The position numbers and the translations under genes are program-made. Source: Cristatella mucedo (taxonomy: Eukaryota > Bryozoa > Phylactolaemata > Cristatellidae). From it: a stretch of 64,000 bases of DNA. Of the stretch, positions 39,031-50,005 are shown one piece after another. The DNA is taken from the NCBI GenBank assembly GCA_009760855.2, contig WPIO01000145.1, positions 521,001 to 585,000 on the forward strand. The letters run 5' to 3'. The notes below the pieces were generated by a model. The model saw only the letters and a program-made list of their open reading frames with translations, had not been told where the DNA came from and did no database searches. How positions within the stretch are numbered: the first letter of the stretch is position 1; each line of letters starts with the position of its first letter.

Positions 39031-39959
39031 TGCTGAATCGCAACTAGTCATTGTGAAAGAGTTCGGGAACTTTTACACCAATAGGAAAGTTTAAAAAAAA
39101 TTGAATTTGGTCGGGCGCCACTTGATAGGAGAGCAGCCTCCTCGGACTTCAGTGGCTCAACATCGACAACGTTTAAATGTACGTCCTTTTTCCTTATTTA
39201 TTTATTTATGCTTTCCTCATTTACCGGCGATGCCCTTTTCCTTACTTTCCTTTGTTACTTCTGCGTATGTCTAGCAACTGTAGGTAATCAGATAATATAT
39301 TTCACTACCTTTCGGTGCTCAGCTCTCTATTACATCAATCTATCTTGGATGATACAAACTTGTGGTCACATAAGTCAGGCTTCCTGTCGGGCTGGTGCTG
39401 AAGTGCCGGCTATGGCCGTATGAGGTAGTTCAGGCTTTGACCTCAGACCCAGCTGCTTGAGTGCTTTTGGAATTTTATATTTGACAGAAATGTATACGAT
39501 ACGATGAATCAATTCTAGCAGAGGCTGAGATTAAAAAGTTTAATCAGCGGCGATGCATGCATTGTGACTGAAAATTGCCGAGAAGCATTATATGGGGCAT
39601 TAAGGTCGGGAAACAGCAGCTGTCTGCCAATTTGCCCAAGGCAATTGGATCAGTGGGACTAGATTGTCAAAGGGGGAGCATATGGCTGAGCGACAGTAGT
39701 GCCGACGGTATAAGAGCTGCAATCTTTGAAATTCACCTTTCTTATGCAGATGCTATTGTGATCAGTTCGTCTCGATGAGACAAAGTAGCTAGATTAGCAG
39801 ATTTTTTGGGTTGCAACATATGCTTTGAATAGCTGTTCAATTGTCATCATGTGTAATCTGATGTGGGTATTGGAACCACAGCCACATCTATTAGCGAACA
39901 CCTCAGCTCAAATTGAGTGTCAAAGATATTTGCTTCTAGCGTGAGATGGCTATTATTCC

Positions 39960-40040
39960 TTTGCAGCAAATGTAATGCACATAGAAAGAGATTGAGTTCT
40001 CTGAGGGCGCTTTATGAAGTGTATTATTATTATTATAGTT
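39960..40040 (+). mobile_element. LINE family A 3' tail
   Basis: tgcagcaaatgtaatgcaca, then the GAGATTGAGTTCTCTGAGGG block and (ATT)n. Confidence 0.85.
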
Positions 40041-42361
40041 TAACTGACAGCAAAGTGATGTGTATCTACAGACCCACCGGCTCACACTTGTGTGGAATAG
40101 CTAGTGATGAAATTCAAATAATCTAATTGCTTCTACACCTCCCTTGAGCAGCTGTTTCAAATTATTGACGCTTCTTTCTACAAAATATGAATGATAATGA
40201 CTGGTATATTTCCTGTCAATAGCTTTACGATCTGTTCCTAAGCAACTTTTTTTGGTATTTCCACTGAAAGAATCCATGCATATTACTCGGAAAGCTTTAT
40301 ATATCGGGCTGCGTGACTCGGGCAATCAAACATTATATTTCTACACTGGTAGCTTTCATCGAAGTTTCATCTGAAGTTTTGTCGCGACTGCCATTTTGTT
40401 TCTATCATGTCTATAACCTATGAAGTAATACTGTTGGAGCTTCAGGCTGTCACTAATGCTTCGAGCCTGTAAATCGCTGCTCTCCACTCTCATTGCTTGC
40501 AAATCTGATGCTCAAGCCTTCAGTCAACTGTAAAAGATTATTTTGCCACCTGCTAAACAAATATTAGGTTAGGAGTGCTGGATTTCGGCCAGATTACTTA
40601 AACTGAAAGACGATACAATCGAACTCCTCGAAGGAATCCTAAATGCAAGCCGGGAATTTGTAACTTTGAGCTCAAGCAGAAGCGGCCGTAGACCTTCAGA
40701 GAGTGCTTGCAATATGACCGTTCTACCGGGCAACTTTCTGCCGATCGTTTAAATCAGAAGATCATGAATGTGTCTGTGTCAGGAGCAGCAGCAGCAGGAG
40801 AGGGCTGAGAAGAGCTAAAGCCAAGCTACAAGCATGGATGCTCGGATTACACATCCATCCATTACACGTGGGCATCCATTACACACCGACAGAGAGAAAT
40901 AATAACCCGAAGACAGCAGCCAATGATGCTCGACTTCTGTTCACGACTAAGGTGGCTAGCTGAAGATCCTACTCAGCTCCTTGCTTATCTCTCTAGGCTT
41001 CTGACTTCTGTAGTTCAGTATTGGCGAGGCTGCCCGAGGCTGAGGCATTGGGTCTCTCTGGTGCTGAAGCTAAAAACAAAGCTGAGTGTGAAAGCTGCAT
41101 AGACTAATGACTCGCTCCCAAATTCAAGCACAAATGCTGAGATCGTCTCTCCTGCTCAAGAATCGGACTTCCTTTCCAGCTATCTCACGCTTATTCTCTT
41201 ATACCTCTTCGCTATTCCTTGCTTTGAACGTCCAGTGGTCATCAGTTTCGTCGTCAGCGTAGTACGGTCTCCTTGTTTGCGCATGTGCCAAACCCGGTGT
41301 GTCTTAAACTTTTGACCATTCTTAAAGTATCTGACAAAGTCGTGTAGATGCATTTTTCGAGAGAGTGATACCTGGCTTGTTCGCAAATTTCTTTTCACAT
41401 AGCGTCATGACAACCAAAACTGCGCTGGAAACTTCGTGTTTCCGAATTCGCGTGAAACCGCCACACAAGTTTGTATACTTTTTAAGCACCCAGAGAGGTG
41501 ACGACACACACGATTTATTGCTTCTTCATATCCATCCTATCCTTCTGATGGAATTTTTGCTACCTTGACTCGTACCATAAAACTGCAATGTTTGAGGTTG
41601 GGCCTTGATGGACAAATGCATTTGAAGCTCATAATGGTGGTCGCACTACAGCGTCACTAATTAGAAGAGCAAACTACTAGTCTAACCGCATGCTTAGGGT
41701 GCCGTATGAGTTCGGTTATTGTCATTGTTTGACTTAAACAAATTGGCCTACATCCAGCAGCAAATGTCTACAAGGGAATCACTCAGTTTATTTGTCGCTA
41801 CAGCTGATTCAATAGCAAAGACCAGGAGCGTACACTTATGGAAATCTATACGCGACTGGTCTGGTAGGTGAGGTGTGACTACCACACGACACGAAGTGAA
41901 CACGATTGGAAAAAACGATTTGAACCACACTAGAGCCTTATAGATCAGATCGTCGTTGCCAATCGTTTAAGTATGATAACATAATCAATAGCAATTCAAT
42001 CTTAAAAGCATTCACAATAATTTTTTCAGAAATCAGGCAGTAATTAGCCACTAACACAGCACACAACGGTTCTAGCCCTATCCGACGCTTGTAAAATACC
42101 GACGAAGCTACGAATCGAGGCACGCCTGGGGATTCGTAGAGGCTGCATCTACACAAGCACGCATTGCGACAGTAGCTGAGTGCGGCAGCAAAAAATAATG
42201 TCTAACTTAATATAACAATTCCCTATCTATAGCGTAGAGCTGTCTATAGAGTGCATAAGTGCCCAGCACCAGCCAGTAGGTACAACTCTTTCATTCGATG
42301 CCAAACCACAACTGACTGAAAGTAACATGACTTGGGATTTATATGTCACATAAACAGATAA

Positions 42362-42440
42362 TGATAATAATAGTAATAATAATAATACATTAGTATAACA
42401 CGCTCAGAGAACATACCCGATTCTTAATCATAATTCAGGA
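42362..42440 (-). mobile_element. LINE family A tail fragment
   Basis: (AAT)n followed by acattagtataacacgctca gagaac. Decayed antisense tail. Confidence 0.6.
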
Positions 42441-42570
42441 ACCTCGATTAATATCTAGGCAGTCTTAATCTGGAAAATGCAGCAAGACATCGTTTTAGAT
42501 CTACACACACCCATGGTCATTGACATATGAGTCTATACATATGACTATGTTGTCAATAAAAATATAGAGC

Positions 42571-43057
42571 AAAGTTCTTACGCTGACCCACAAGGCCCGC
42601 CACGGCTTGGCTCCTTCGTACCTAGCTGAACTGCTGCATCAGTTTCAGCCTGTTCGCGCCCTCAGATCCTGTGTGGACAATAAATTAGCTGTCCCACTCC
42701 CCCGCTTAAAGACAGTTGGCGACAGAAGCTTTAGCTCTGCAGGTCCTAGACTGTGCAACTCGCTTCCACAATTCTTACGCAACGACAACTACTCTCCTAC
42801 TGCCGGCTATGGCACATATTTTTCAGCGGTCATGAGCTGCTACTTCTATGCTACTCACTACCTCAACTGCTCTCCTGACTCTGCTATGCTTCCCACTTTT
42901 TCTTTGTTGCGTGAGACGAAGTGTGTTGGCTACCGAATGCGTACCGTAAGCCGCTTAGGCTATGAGTGCACTATACAAAACTCTCCTGCGTAACACCCAC
43001 ATGGTCTTTATGACTTTTTGGAGTTACTGACGGAGATACACTACATTACATTACATA
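42571..43057 (+). mobile_element. LINE family B 3' end, best-preserved copy
   Basis: An open frame encodes HGLAPSYLAELLHQFQPVRA, then SFSSAGPRLCNSLPQFLRND, and stops after CTIQNSPA at about 42993. A short 3'UTR and an ACATT/ATTAC repeat tail follow. The antisense copies at 745 and 6758 match it. Confidence 0.9.
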
Positions 43058-43370
43058 TATAATAAAGGATCGGTCACGAAACCAACGTCAGTCAAGCCAC
43101 GCTGCTAGGATATTATGTATATGTAGCGGTACGTTGGCGGAAAGAGAGGGAAGATGGGGAGAGAGAGGATTCCATCGATCTAGATCCTCTCAAACTTAGC
43201 AGTGATCATTATTCCTTAACCATAGCGGCTCCTAAACTACAACGCTGCAAACCAAATTTCCTACCAGATAACCTTGACCTCAAACTAGTGGGTGTGGCGT
43301 AACTGTGCACGCACAACCTTGAACCGTAGCATTCGTCTCGCTTCCGATAAAGGCTCTACGACAGCAGAAG

Positions 43371-44106
43371 ATGTTGGCATCTGCACTCTGTCGCACTCTG
43401 GTAAAAACAACCGTAGTCTGCTCTGTTGTTTTTCGAGTGAAGATTGTGTTCTTATTATCTCGGTCTTTAATTGCAACAGTTTTGTTCTTTTCAGCCGTAG
43501 CTTTTAACTATGTCTACGTGACTCGTGCCTTTCTTTGCAGTTCCGCAACTCTGGTGCTTTAACTTATGTGGCGAGAGGTTTCAGCTCTTCAGCTGGCGAC
43601 AAAGTAAGTGCAGCTAATAGCTTCTTTTATCAGCCACATGTTCGATCCCCCACTTGTCCTCCAATGGTGTTAACTTAGGCGGAGCGCTTTTCGCATGTCA
43701 GCAGCTCAGTTATCTTTGATTTGATTCTTTTGTTCCAGAAATTGTTTTCCTTGGGCAGGCTGAATCATGTTGCGATCGCCGTCCCAGACCTCGCCAAGGC
43801 GTCTGCACTATATAGGGACGTGTTCGGTGCTAAAGTTTCAGAACCTGTGGTAATATATATTGTTGATGCTAATTAATTGTTACCTACCTTTAATTTCATG
43901 TCGCATTTTTCTGTGAAATAGCTTGGATGCGCTTGACTAAAAATCGGCGTTATGTTTTTTTATTTCCTTAGCTTAAAACCATATTTACATGTTTACAATG
44001 TGCATGCTACCTCTACTTTTATAATGCTTGTTGACAATATTCATCTCTTGGAAGGGTTGGCTTTGAGAGCTGCCAGTTGACTGGTAAATTCTTCAGTGTG
44101 TGCGTG

Positions 44107-44144
<38 letters not shown>

Positions 44145-47100
44145 CTCTCCGTGGTCATGACAATTAGTGGGCTTCGACTGCTTAAGCAGCAACTATCACC
44201 GATTAAGCTCAGGGCACCATCTTTTAACAAGCAGATTTGAAGTGCCTAGAAAGAGATCTGAGTTCTCTGGGGGAGCTATATCAAATGAATTATTATTATT
44301 TCTATTATTATTTAAACTATCTGCACCCTAGTCAGCCAGGTTTCCCGTAAAAGTGTCTCAGCAGTCTCGAAAAAACTGCAAAATAGTTAGGTCGTGGATA
44401 TTTACGATTTATGTGACCAACTCCACTGGGAAGCGATTGACATTAGATAGGCACAGAGCAACCCAAGCCGGCAGCCTCCACAACTGCAGTTTCAGTGACA
44501 TCTGGGCCTGTTCAGGGGTGTTCTCTAAGCCATACACACTAAGCACGAATGTTATGCACAAGACCTTTTTTATTGCAGGCTCAAAGCCTTAGTGCACGAA
44601 AGCTTAGCAGGCTTTTTATATGCAATCGATAGCATTAACTGCCATTTCACTCAACCAAGAACAGCAAGAAGCTTAGCATAACATAACTGTAAGGACTGAT
44701 CAGGGAATGTGGTTTGTGTGTATGTGTGTGTGCATATATAAATTGCCCCACAGGGGCAGGGAAAAATAATGCGATACCTGACGTCAGTCTTTTTAAGATT
44801 TGGAGGTGGGCTCCACAGCTCCAATCGTAGAGGTCTTCTCTAGTTTTCGCCAGCCCTGGTTAGATATATTACACGGTATGTAGCCCAACCTTGAGAGGAC
44901 CATTCAGTTAATAAGTTCGATTGCTAGCGATTGTGGTGAGTAGTCCCAGGTTATGGTACTTTTGACTCACTCTCTCTCTCTTTCTCTCTCTGTCTCTTTC
45001 TCTCTGTCTCCCTCTCTCTCACCGTACTAGCAAGGTTTGAAGTTTCAATTTAGGAGTTTAACTGGTCTGCCTCGACCCGTTTTCGTGTCTTTGATAGGAA
45101 TAGTAGAAGGGAGACTGTGCGGTTGACGCACGGTGTTCCTAGATTGCTAAGGATCACCACGTCCTTCTAGAGTGCCTCTCATCTCGCCTGGGCGTCACTA
45201 GTACTGCACTGCAATGGTTCAGGTCCAGTTTCTGTGGGAGACTCCCGAGTGATGATGTGAATGGACAAAGATCATCCAAGGAGCCACTGAAGTATGGATA
45301 CCTCAGGGTTCTGTGCATGGTCCTGTTCTTTTCACAGTATATACTCTCCCTCTTGCCGATGTGATTGCCAGGCAAAATCTAGGCTTTCACTTCAATGCAG
45401 ATCACAACTCAGTTGTACCATTGCTTTGATCCTTCCCAGCCCTCTAGCACTTCAAATTCTCTCAACCCTCCTTGCTGCATATATTGATGACATCTGCACA
45501 GGGATGGCAGCAAAATTTCTTAAATCGTATGGTAGAAACCAACCTACTAGTTATGGGCAAACCAAGTGTGATTCAGAAATTGGTTAACTAACCCTCACGT
45601 TCTGCTCTACTAACATATGTCCTGTTGAATCTGCAAGAAATCCAGGTGTTCTGTTCCGAAGTGACCTTTCGTTAACGACCACATTAGTTCCATTGTCAAG
45701 CCTGTCTACTTTCAGCTACATAACATTGCTAAAATTCGGGCTTGTTTAGACAGGGATACAACGTCTTAACTGGTCCATGTATTTGTGATATCCTGTCTCG
45801 ACTTCTGTAACTCACTGCTTGGTCTACCGGCAGTGCAATCACGCGCTTACAGCTGGAGCAAAACTCTGCAGCTGCTAGGCTCGTCTGTCGTGAGCGTCGC
45901 AGTTGCCACATCACACCACTTCTTGCCAACCTGCACTGGCTCCCAGCCAAGCAATTCATAGACTTCAAGGCTCTGTCACTCACTTTTAGGTCATTTCCTT
46001 CTTTGGCTTCAGCTTACCTATCCGATCCACTCCCCCACCAGGCTAAGCATGATACCATTCGCTTTTCGGAATCTAATCATTTACCTTGTATAAACCTCAA
46101 ATCTTTTGGAGACCGTGCATTTAGTTCGTGTTCGCCCAAAGCCTGGAACTCGCTTCCGACTTGCATCACGACATCCCCTGACTTGTCCATATTTAAAAAG
46201 AAACTAAAATTCATGTATTTATCACAGCATTTAGTGGGTCAATAATTCGTCCTTTACCAGCTTATGCACGCTGACACTATGCATGCTGCCACTAACTATA
46301 TTTGCATGCTGACCCTGTGGATGTCACCTCTAACCACGTTATTTTTGTTGTTTATTCAGCATGCTACCACTCCTTTGCAGCAACTGTAAAGTGCCTAGAA
46401 AGAGAGTGAGTTCTTCGAGGGTGCTATAGAAAATGTATTACTATTATTATTATTATTATTGCTAGTCGCTAACCGTGTCTGGCAGGGATAGCCTCGCATG
46501 CTAAGAAGCTGTCTCGGGATCACTTGTTTTAGTCCAGCATGTAGAGCCCAAGTGATACAGATGTGTCCAGCGGTGGGAGTCTGTGCTTTGTGTCGTCAGC
46601 AGGTGTAAACTGTTGACCTCCTCTCTCCAGACTGCCAGCGCCTCGGTCCCTTCGACTGGCCATCCGTGCCGGTCCCTTCGACTGGCCATCCGTGTCGGTC
46701 CCTTCGACTGGCCATCAGTGTCGGTCTCTTCGACTGGCCATCAGTGTCGGTCTCTTCGACTGGCCATCAGTGTCGGTCTCTTCGACTGGCTATCCGTGTC
46801 GGTCCCTTCGACTGGCCATCCGTGTCGGTCCCTTCGACTGGCCATCCGTGTCGGTCCCTTCGACTGGCCATCAGTGTCGGTCCCTTCGACTGGCCATCCG
46901 TGTCGGTCCCTTCGACTGGCCATCCGTGTCGGTCCCTTCGACTGGCCATCCGTGTCGGTCCCTTCGACTGGCCATCCGTGGCGTCCCTTCGACTGGCCAT
47001 CCGTGTCGGTCTCTTCGACCGACTGGCCATCCGTGTGCGAGCATTTGATACATCGACAGCAGAGCATACAGTAACTGCTTTATGAGGCAAAAGGAGCTCG

Positions 47101-47487
47101 AATGCTACGAGTTGGGGCTCACACCTGCCATGCACAGCCAGGTAGCAGCTACTATAGATTCCGGATCGGCTGGTGCTCCAGGCGTCAGGGCCTTGCACCG
47201 GCCTCTCTGCGCACCCCCCCCCCCCGACTAAACAACTAATACGCCGTCGGCAGTTCGTACAGCAATGTCAGATCTGTCATGGGCACAGTGCTCATAGCAG
47301 GCTGTTCGAAGTGGTCGCCAGCGTATGTTTATATTTACGTTAAATAAACACGTGCCGAGCTGGTTTGGTTCAGTGGTTAAGGTGCTCGCCCCGACCTACG
47401 TCTGGCTGAGGTCGTGGGCTCGAGCCCCGAGGCATATGTTAAGCGCCTGAATAGAGATTAAGTTTTCTTACGGCACTATACAAATGG

Positions 47488-47558
<71 letters not shown>

Positions 47559-47641
47559 CATATATATATATATATATATATAGTTTAGGTCTAAACTAAC
47601 TACTAAACCCTAAGACCTAAACTCAAAATCCAAAAACAATA

Positions 47642-47687
<46 letters not shown>

Positions 47688-48890
47688 TAGGTCTAAACTA
47701 ACTACTAAACCCTAAGACCTAAACTCAAAATCCAAAAACAATACAAAATCTAACCGGTAAACCATAAGCCGTAAATCTCAAAACATAAAATCATTCAATA
47801 CTAAACCCAAAATCCTAAAATCTAAGCAAAAAATACAACTAAAAGCATGCTTATTAAACGTAATATAAACATGGCGACCATGTTGAACAGCCTACTAGGA
47901 GCACTGTGCCCATAGCTGATCTGATGTTGCTGTATGAACAAACGACGCCGTATTAGCTGCAACAGACATTAGTATTTTCAGCCTGAATGCATAGGATTCT
48001 TTTGCCGGCGGCCGGTCTGGTCTGGTCGGTCGTTTGCCAGCAGAATAGGACAGAGCTAAAAATGGCTGCCGGCTTTTAAAATTTCATATCCTCACCACTG
48101 AACCAACCAGGCTAACTATTCGCCAGGCTAACTATTCGCCAAGCCGGCATCTGCCAGTCACCCAGTCTGAGCACGCCGGTCAGAGCACTTGGAAGCTCCT
48201 CACTGCAAGCAGGCCCTCTTGGCTTGTGGTTTTTGCCGTGGCCACCATAAGTGGACGCTTGGTGGCGGCGACTGCTAGCCGAGCTCGTCTGCATGATCTC
48301 CCCGTTCTCCCATGCAGCCTTGCGGCAGCCATATCGCGCGCGCATCGGGCTCTCCTTTAGCCGCAGCCAGAGCACGGCGTCTACACGGTCTTTGTTGAAC
48401 TCGACAACACCAAGATCGAGGTGGGCAGATGCAAGCTGCCACGCTTCGCAGAGCTTTCGCAGAGCTGCTGCTGCTGCCGCCAGCGCCGCGCACGTGTGGT
48501 CGTTCAGAAGCTGATTTCTGGCCTCCTCTCCCCCAGCTGTTGCTGCCACTGGGAGACAAGAGCCCCATCAAAGGCTTCCTCGACAAGAACCCCTCTGGCG
48601 GCATGCACCACGTGTGTCTCGAGGTAGGTCCCCCACAGGCAGGGGGCGCAGCGCCCACCGAGCGCCCACCTCGTTTTCTCCGCAGCGGCTGATGAGCGTG
48701 ATCGTGCGCTCAAGCTTCAAGCTGCGCCCTCACGCAGGTGGACGACATCCGAGCCGCCGTGCGTGAAGTGAGGGCCAGCGGCGTGCGGACGCTGGGAGAA
48801 GAGCCCAGGATTGGGGCACACGGCAAGCCCGTCATTTTCCTGCACCCCAAGGATTGCGGTGGCGTGCTCATGGAGCTGGAGCAGGCGTGA
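43371..48890 (+). CDS. MCEE: Methylmalonyl-CoA epimerase, mitochondrial
   Basis: Six exons: 43371-43400, 43541-43603, 43739-43849, 48361-48420, 48537-48623 and 48738-48890. All are phase 0 with GT-AG borders, giving 167 residues (human is 176). The enzyme interconverts (S)- and (R)-methylmalonyl-CoA in the mitochondrial matrix, on the route from propionyl-CoA to succinyl-CoA. Residues 1-31 (MLASALCRTL, then FRNSGALTYVARGFSSS) have Arg and Ser and almost no acid, as expected for a targeting peptide. The mature part is a vicinal-oxygen-chelate fold. Likely metal ligands are His41 (GRLNHVAIAVPDL), Glu88 (DNTKIE), the His pair 112-113 (GGMHHVCLE) and Glu163 (GGVLMELEQA). IGAHGKPVIFLHPKDCGG is almost identical to vertebrate MCEE. 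Intron 3 (4.5 kb) has collected a LINE, a minisatellite and a TIR element. The first exon is short, with a CTG|GTAAAA donor, so the start is slightly less sure. Confidence 0.96.
44098..44140 (+). repeat. (GT)n microsatellite
   Basis: About 20 GT units with two GC interruptions, in MCEE intron 3. Confidence 0.95.
44235..44310 (+). mobile_element. LINE family A 3' tail
   Basis: gaagtgcctagaaagagatc, tgagttctctgggggagcta and an ATT-rich tail, in MCEE intron 3. Confidence 0.8.
45160..46465 (+). mobile_element. LINE family A, RT C-terminal half to 3' end
   Basis: Starts at the CTCATCTCGCCTGGGCGTCA segment and runs through decayed motif B and C regions, the DHISS and HITPLLANLHWLP blocks, and SCSPKAWNSLPTCITTS to the stop. 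The 3'UTR and the ATT tail at 46436-46460 follow. It is uninterrupted where the 1-1.8 kb copy carries the family B insert, which makes it the reference for that junction. Confidence 0.9.
46643..47036 (+). repeat. 26-bp minisatellite, about 15 units
   Basis: The unit CGGTCCCTTCGACTGGCCAT plus CCGTGT is repeated from 46643 to 47036. Variants share T for C (cggtctcttcg) and A for C (catcagtgt). One unit is shortened (ccgtggcgtccc, near 46980) and one carries a small insertion (ttcgaccgactgg, near 47014). All frames stay open because the unit lacks stops, so the predicted repetitive proteins are not real. It lies in MCEE intron 3. Confidence 0.97.
47357..47495 (+). mobile_element. tRNA-derived SINE family 1
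   Basis: A box TGGTTCAGTGGTTAAGGTGC, B box GGTCGTGGGCTCGAGCCCC, tail GAATAGAGATTAAGTTTTCT and GGCACTATACAAATGGATTA. It is inserted just inside the left arm of TIR element copy 2. Confidence 0.92.
47490..47748. repeat. (TA)n arrays with a 67-bp direct duplication
   Basis: A segment starting TAGTTTAGGTCTAAACTAAC occurs at 47581-47647 and again from 47684, identical over about 67 bp. Each copy is preceded by a long (TA)n array. This looks like a recent duplication through the dinucleotide arrays. Confidence 0.9.
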
Positions 48891-49289
48891 GCTGCCCACG
48901 GGGGGGGGGCAGGGCGCTCTTGCCACGCCTGCTCAAACTCCGCCCCCTCGGGCGCCCGAGAGGTGGCGACGCTTGCCGGGACAGGCGCTTGCCACGCCTG
49001 CAGCCTTCGCTCCGGTCGGTCTCGTTCAGCGCCAAGGCATCCGGGCGTTGAGGGCGCTGTGTGCACGCTCTCGTCTCGGAGGCAGCAGCTGCATGCTTGT
49101 GGCAGGTGGCTGCTGCTTAGTGCGCTAGGCGCCTAGGTGCGCTGAGCATTCATCAAGCTATCGGTCGCTGGCCACGGTTCTGCCACTTAGCGGCGGCTTG
49201 TGCGCAGAAGTGCCAGTGGAGCGTAAAAGCCAGCAAGAGGCGATGGCACCTTAACGTTTTCATTTCCTAGTAACACTGCTGCCGGTTTC

Positions 49290-49295
49290 ATTAAA
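49290..49295 (+). terminator. Candidate poly(A) signal of MCEE
   Basis: ATTAAA 400 bp after the MCEE stop. It is a common variant signal. No AATAAA was noticed nearer. Confidence 0.3.
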
Positions 49296-50005
49296 AATCA
49301 AGAAACTGTGCAGCCGACAATAAGTACATAGTAGAATGCTACGACTGTGGAAGCAATTATTTAAAAACCAATTCATAGCACCAAACTAGGATGCATTAAA
49401 AAAAAGTACTAATGAAACACTATCGACATAAAAACAGCCACAGCCTGCCAATGTGCACACTTTTGTGCACTGCTGCTGGTGTGTGGTGAGTGATAAGCTA
49501 GCCATTGCCTAGTAACCGTCGCAGGCCATCATAAAATCAAGCCGTTGCCTAGTTCAACAGGCAGGGGCACACGAGGAAGCAAGCACCATCAGCCACCAAA
49601 TGACTAGATGTGGCCAAAGCTTGGGTTAAGATCACTTGAGATCAACGAGTCATCTTTCGCCGACCATCCACTCCCTCCTGCAGCCTGCCCCCTGCTGTGG
49701 GCAGCATGAAGGCAGTTGCTCCCTTTTCGGATTGGGTGGGTGGAGAAGGGGGCGTCAACAAGACAACACCAGGCCCTCGGCTCAGCTCGATGGTCCTGAG
49801 CGATCGAGACCACACTGGCAGGCAGGCTGCAGGCAAGGCCAGAACTGGTGGCTGCACACGGGAACCGGCAATTCAGGCGGGTGCCATGCTGCACACAAGA
49901 ATGCAAAAGTAATGTAGTCGTTATGTGCACCCGAAGCTGACTGCTTTGGCGTTTTTCTTTGACCTCGAGAATGCACGTCAACTCGGCTTGCTTGATCTGC
50001 CGAAG

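Larger units (their letters stand above)
39031..43370. other. Gene-free region between ATP6AP2 and MCEE
   Basis: No exon recognised. It contains family A tails at 39960-40040 (plus) and 42362-42440 (minus), and the family B copy at 42571-43057. The MCEE promoter should lie in the last few hundred bases. Confidence 0.5.
47235..47956. mobile_element. Foldback/TIR DNA element, copy 2, with SINE insertion
   Basis: The left arm starts at CTAATACGCCGTCGGCAGTT (47235). The right arm ends CGACGCCGTATTAG (47956). The arms pair over about 110 bp, for example CATGGGCACAGTGCTC on the left against GAGCACTGTGCCCATAG on the right. The interior holds SINE 1, (TA)n arrays and CTAAACCC-rich AT sequence. Arms and interior match copy 1 at 30.95 kb. 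No transposase is encoded. Confidence 0.85.

Noticed and set aside
46643..47036. CRISPR-like array
   Set aside because: Units are contiguous with no unique spacers, and the DNA is eukaryotic.
46583..47198. Repetitive proteins on both strands at the minisatellite
   Set aside because: The 26-bp unit lacks stops, so all frames stay open. No start context, splice sites or flanking coding signal.
49604..49981. Minus-strand frame after the Regnase-like stop as a zinc-finger exon
   Set aside because: No ordered C-C-C-H spacing and no good acceptor.
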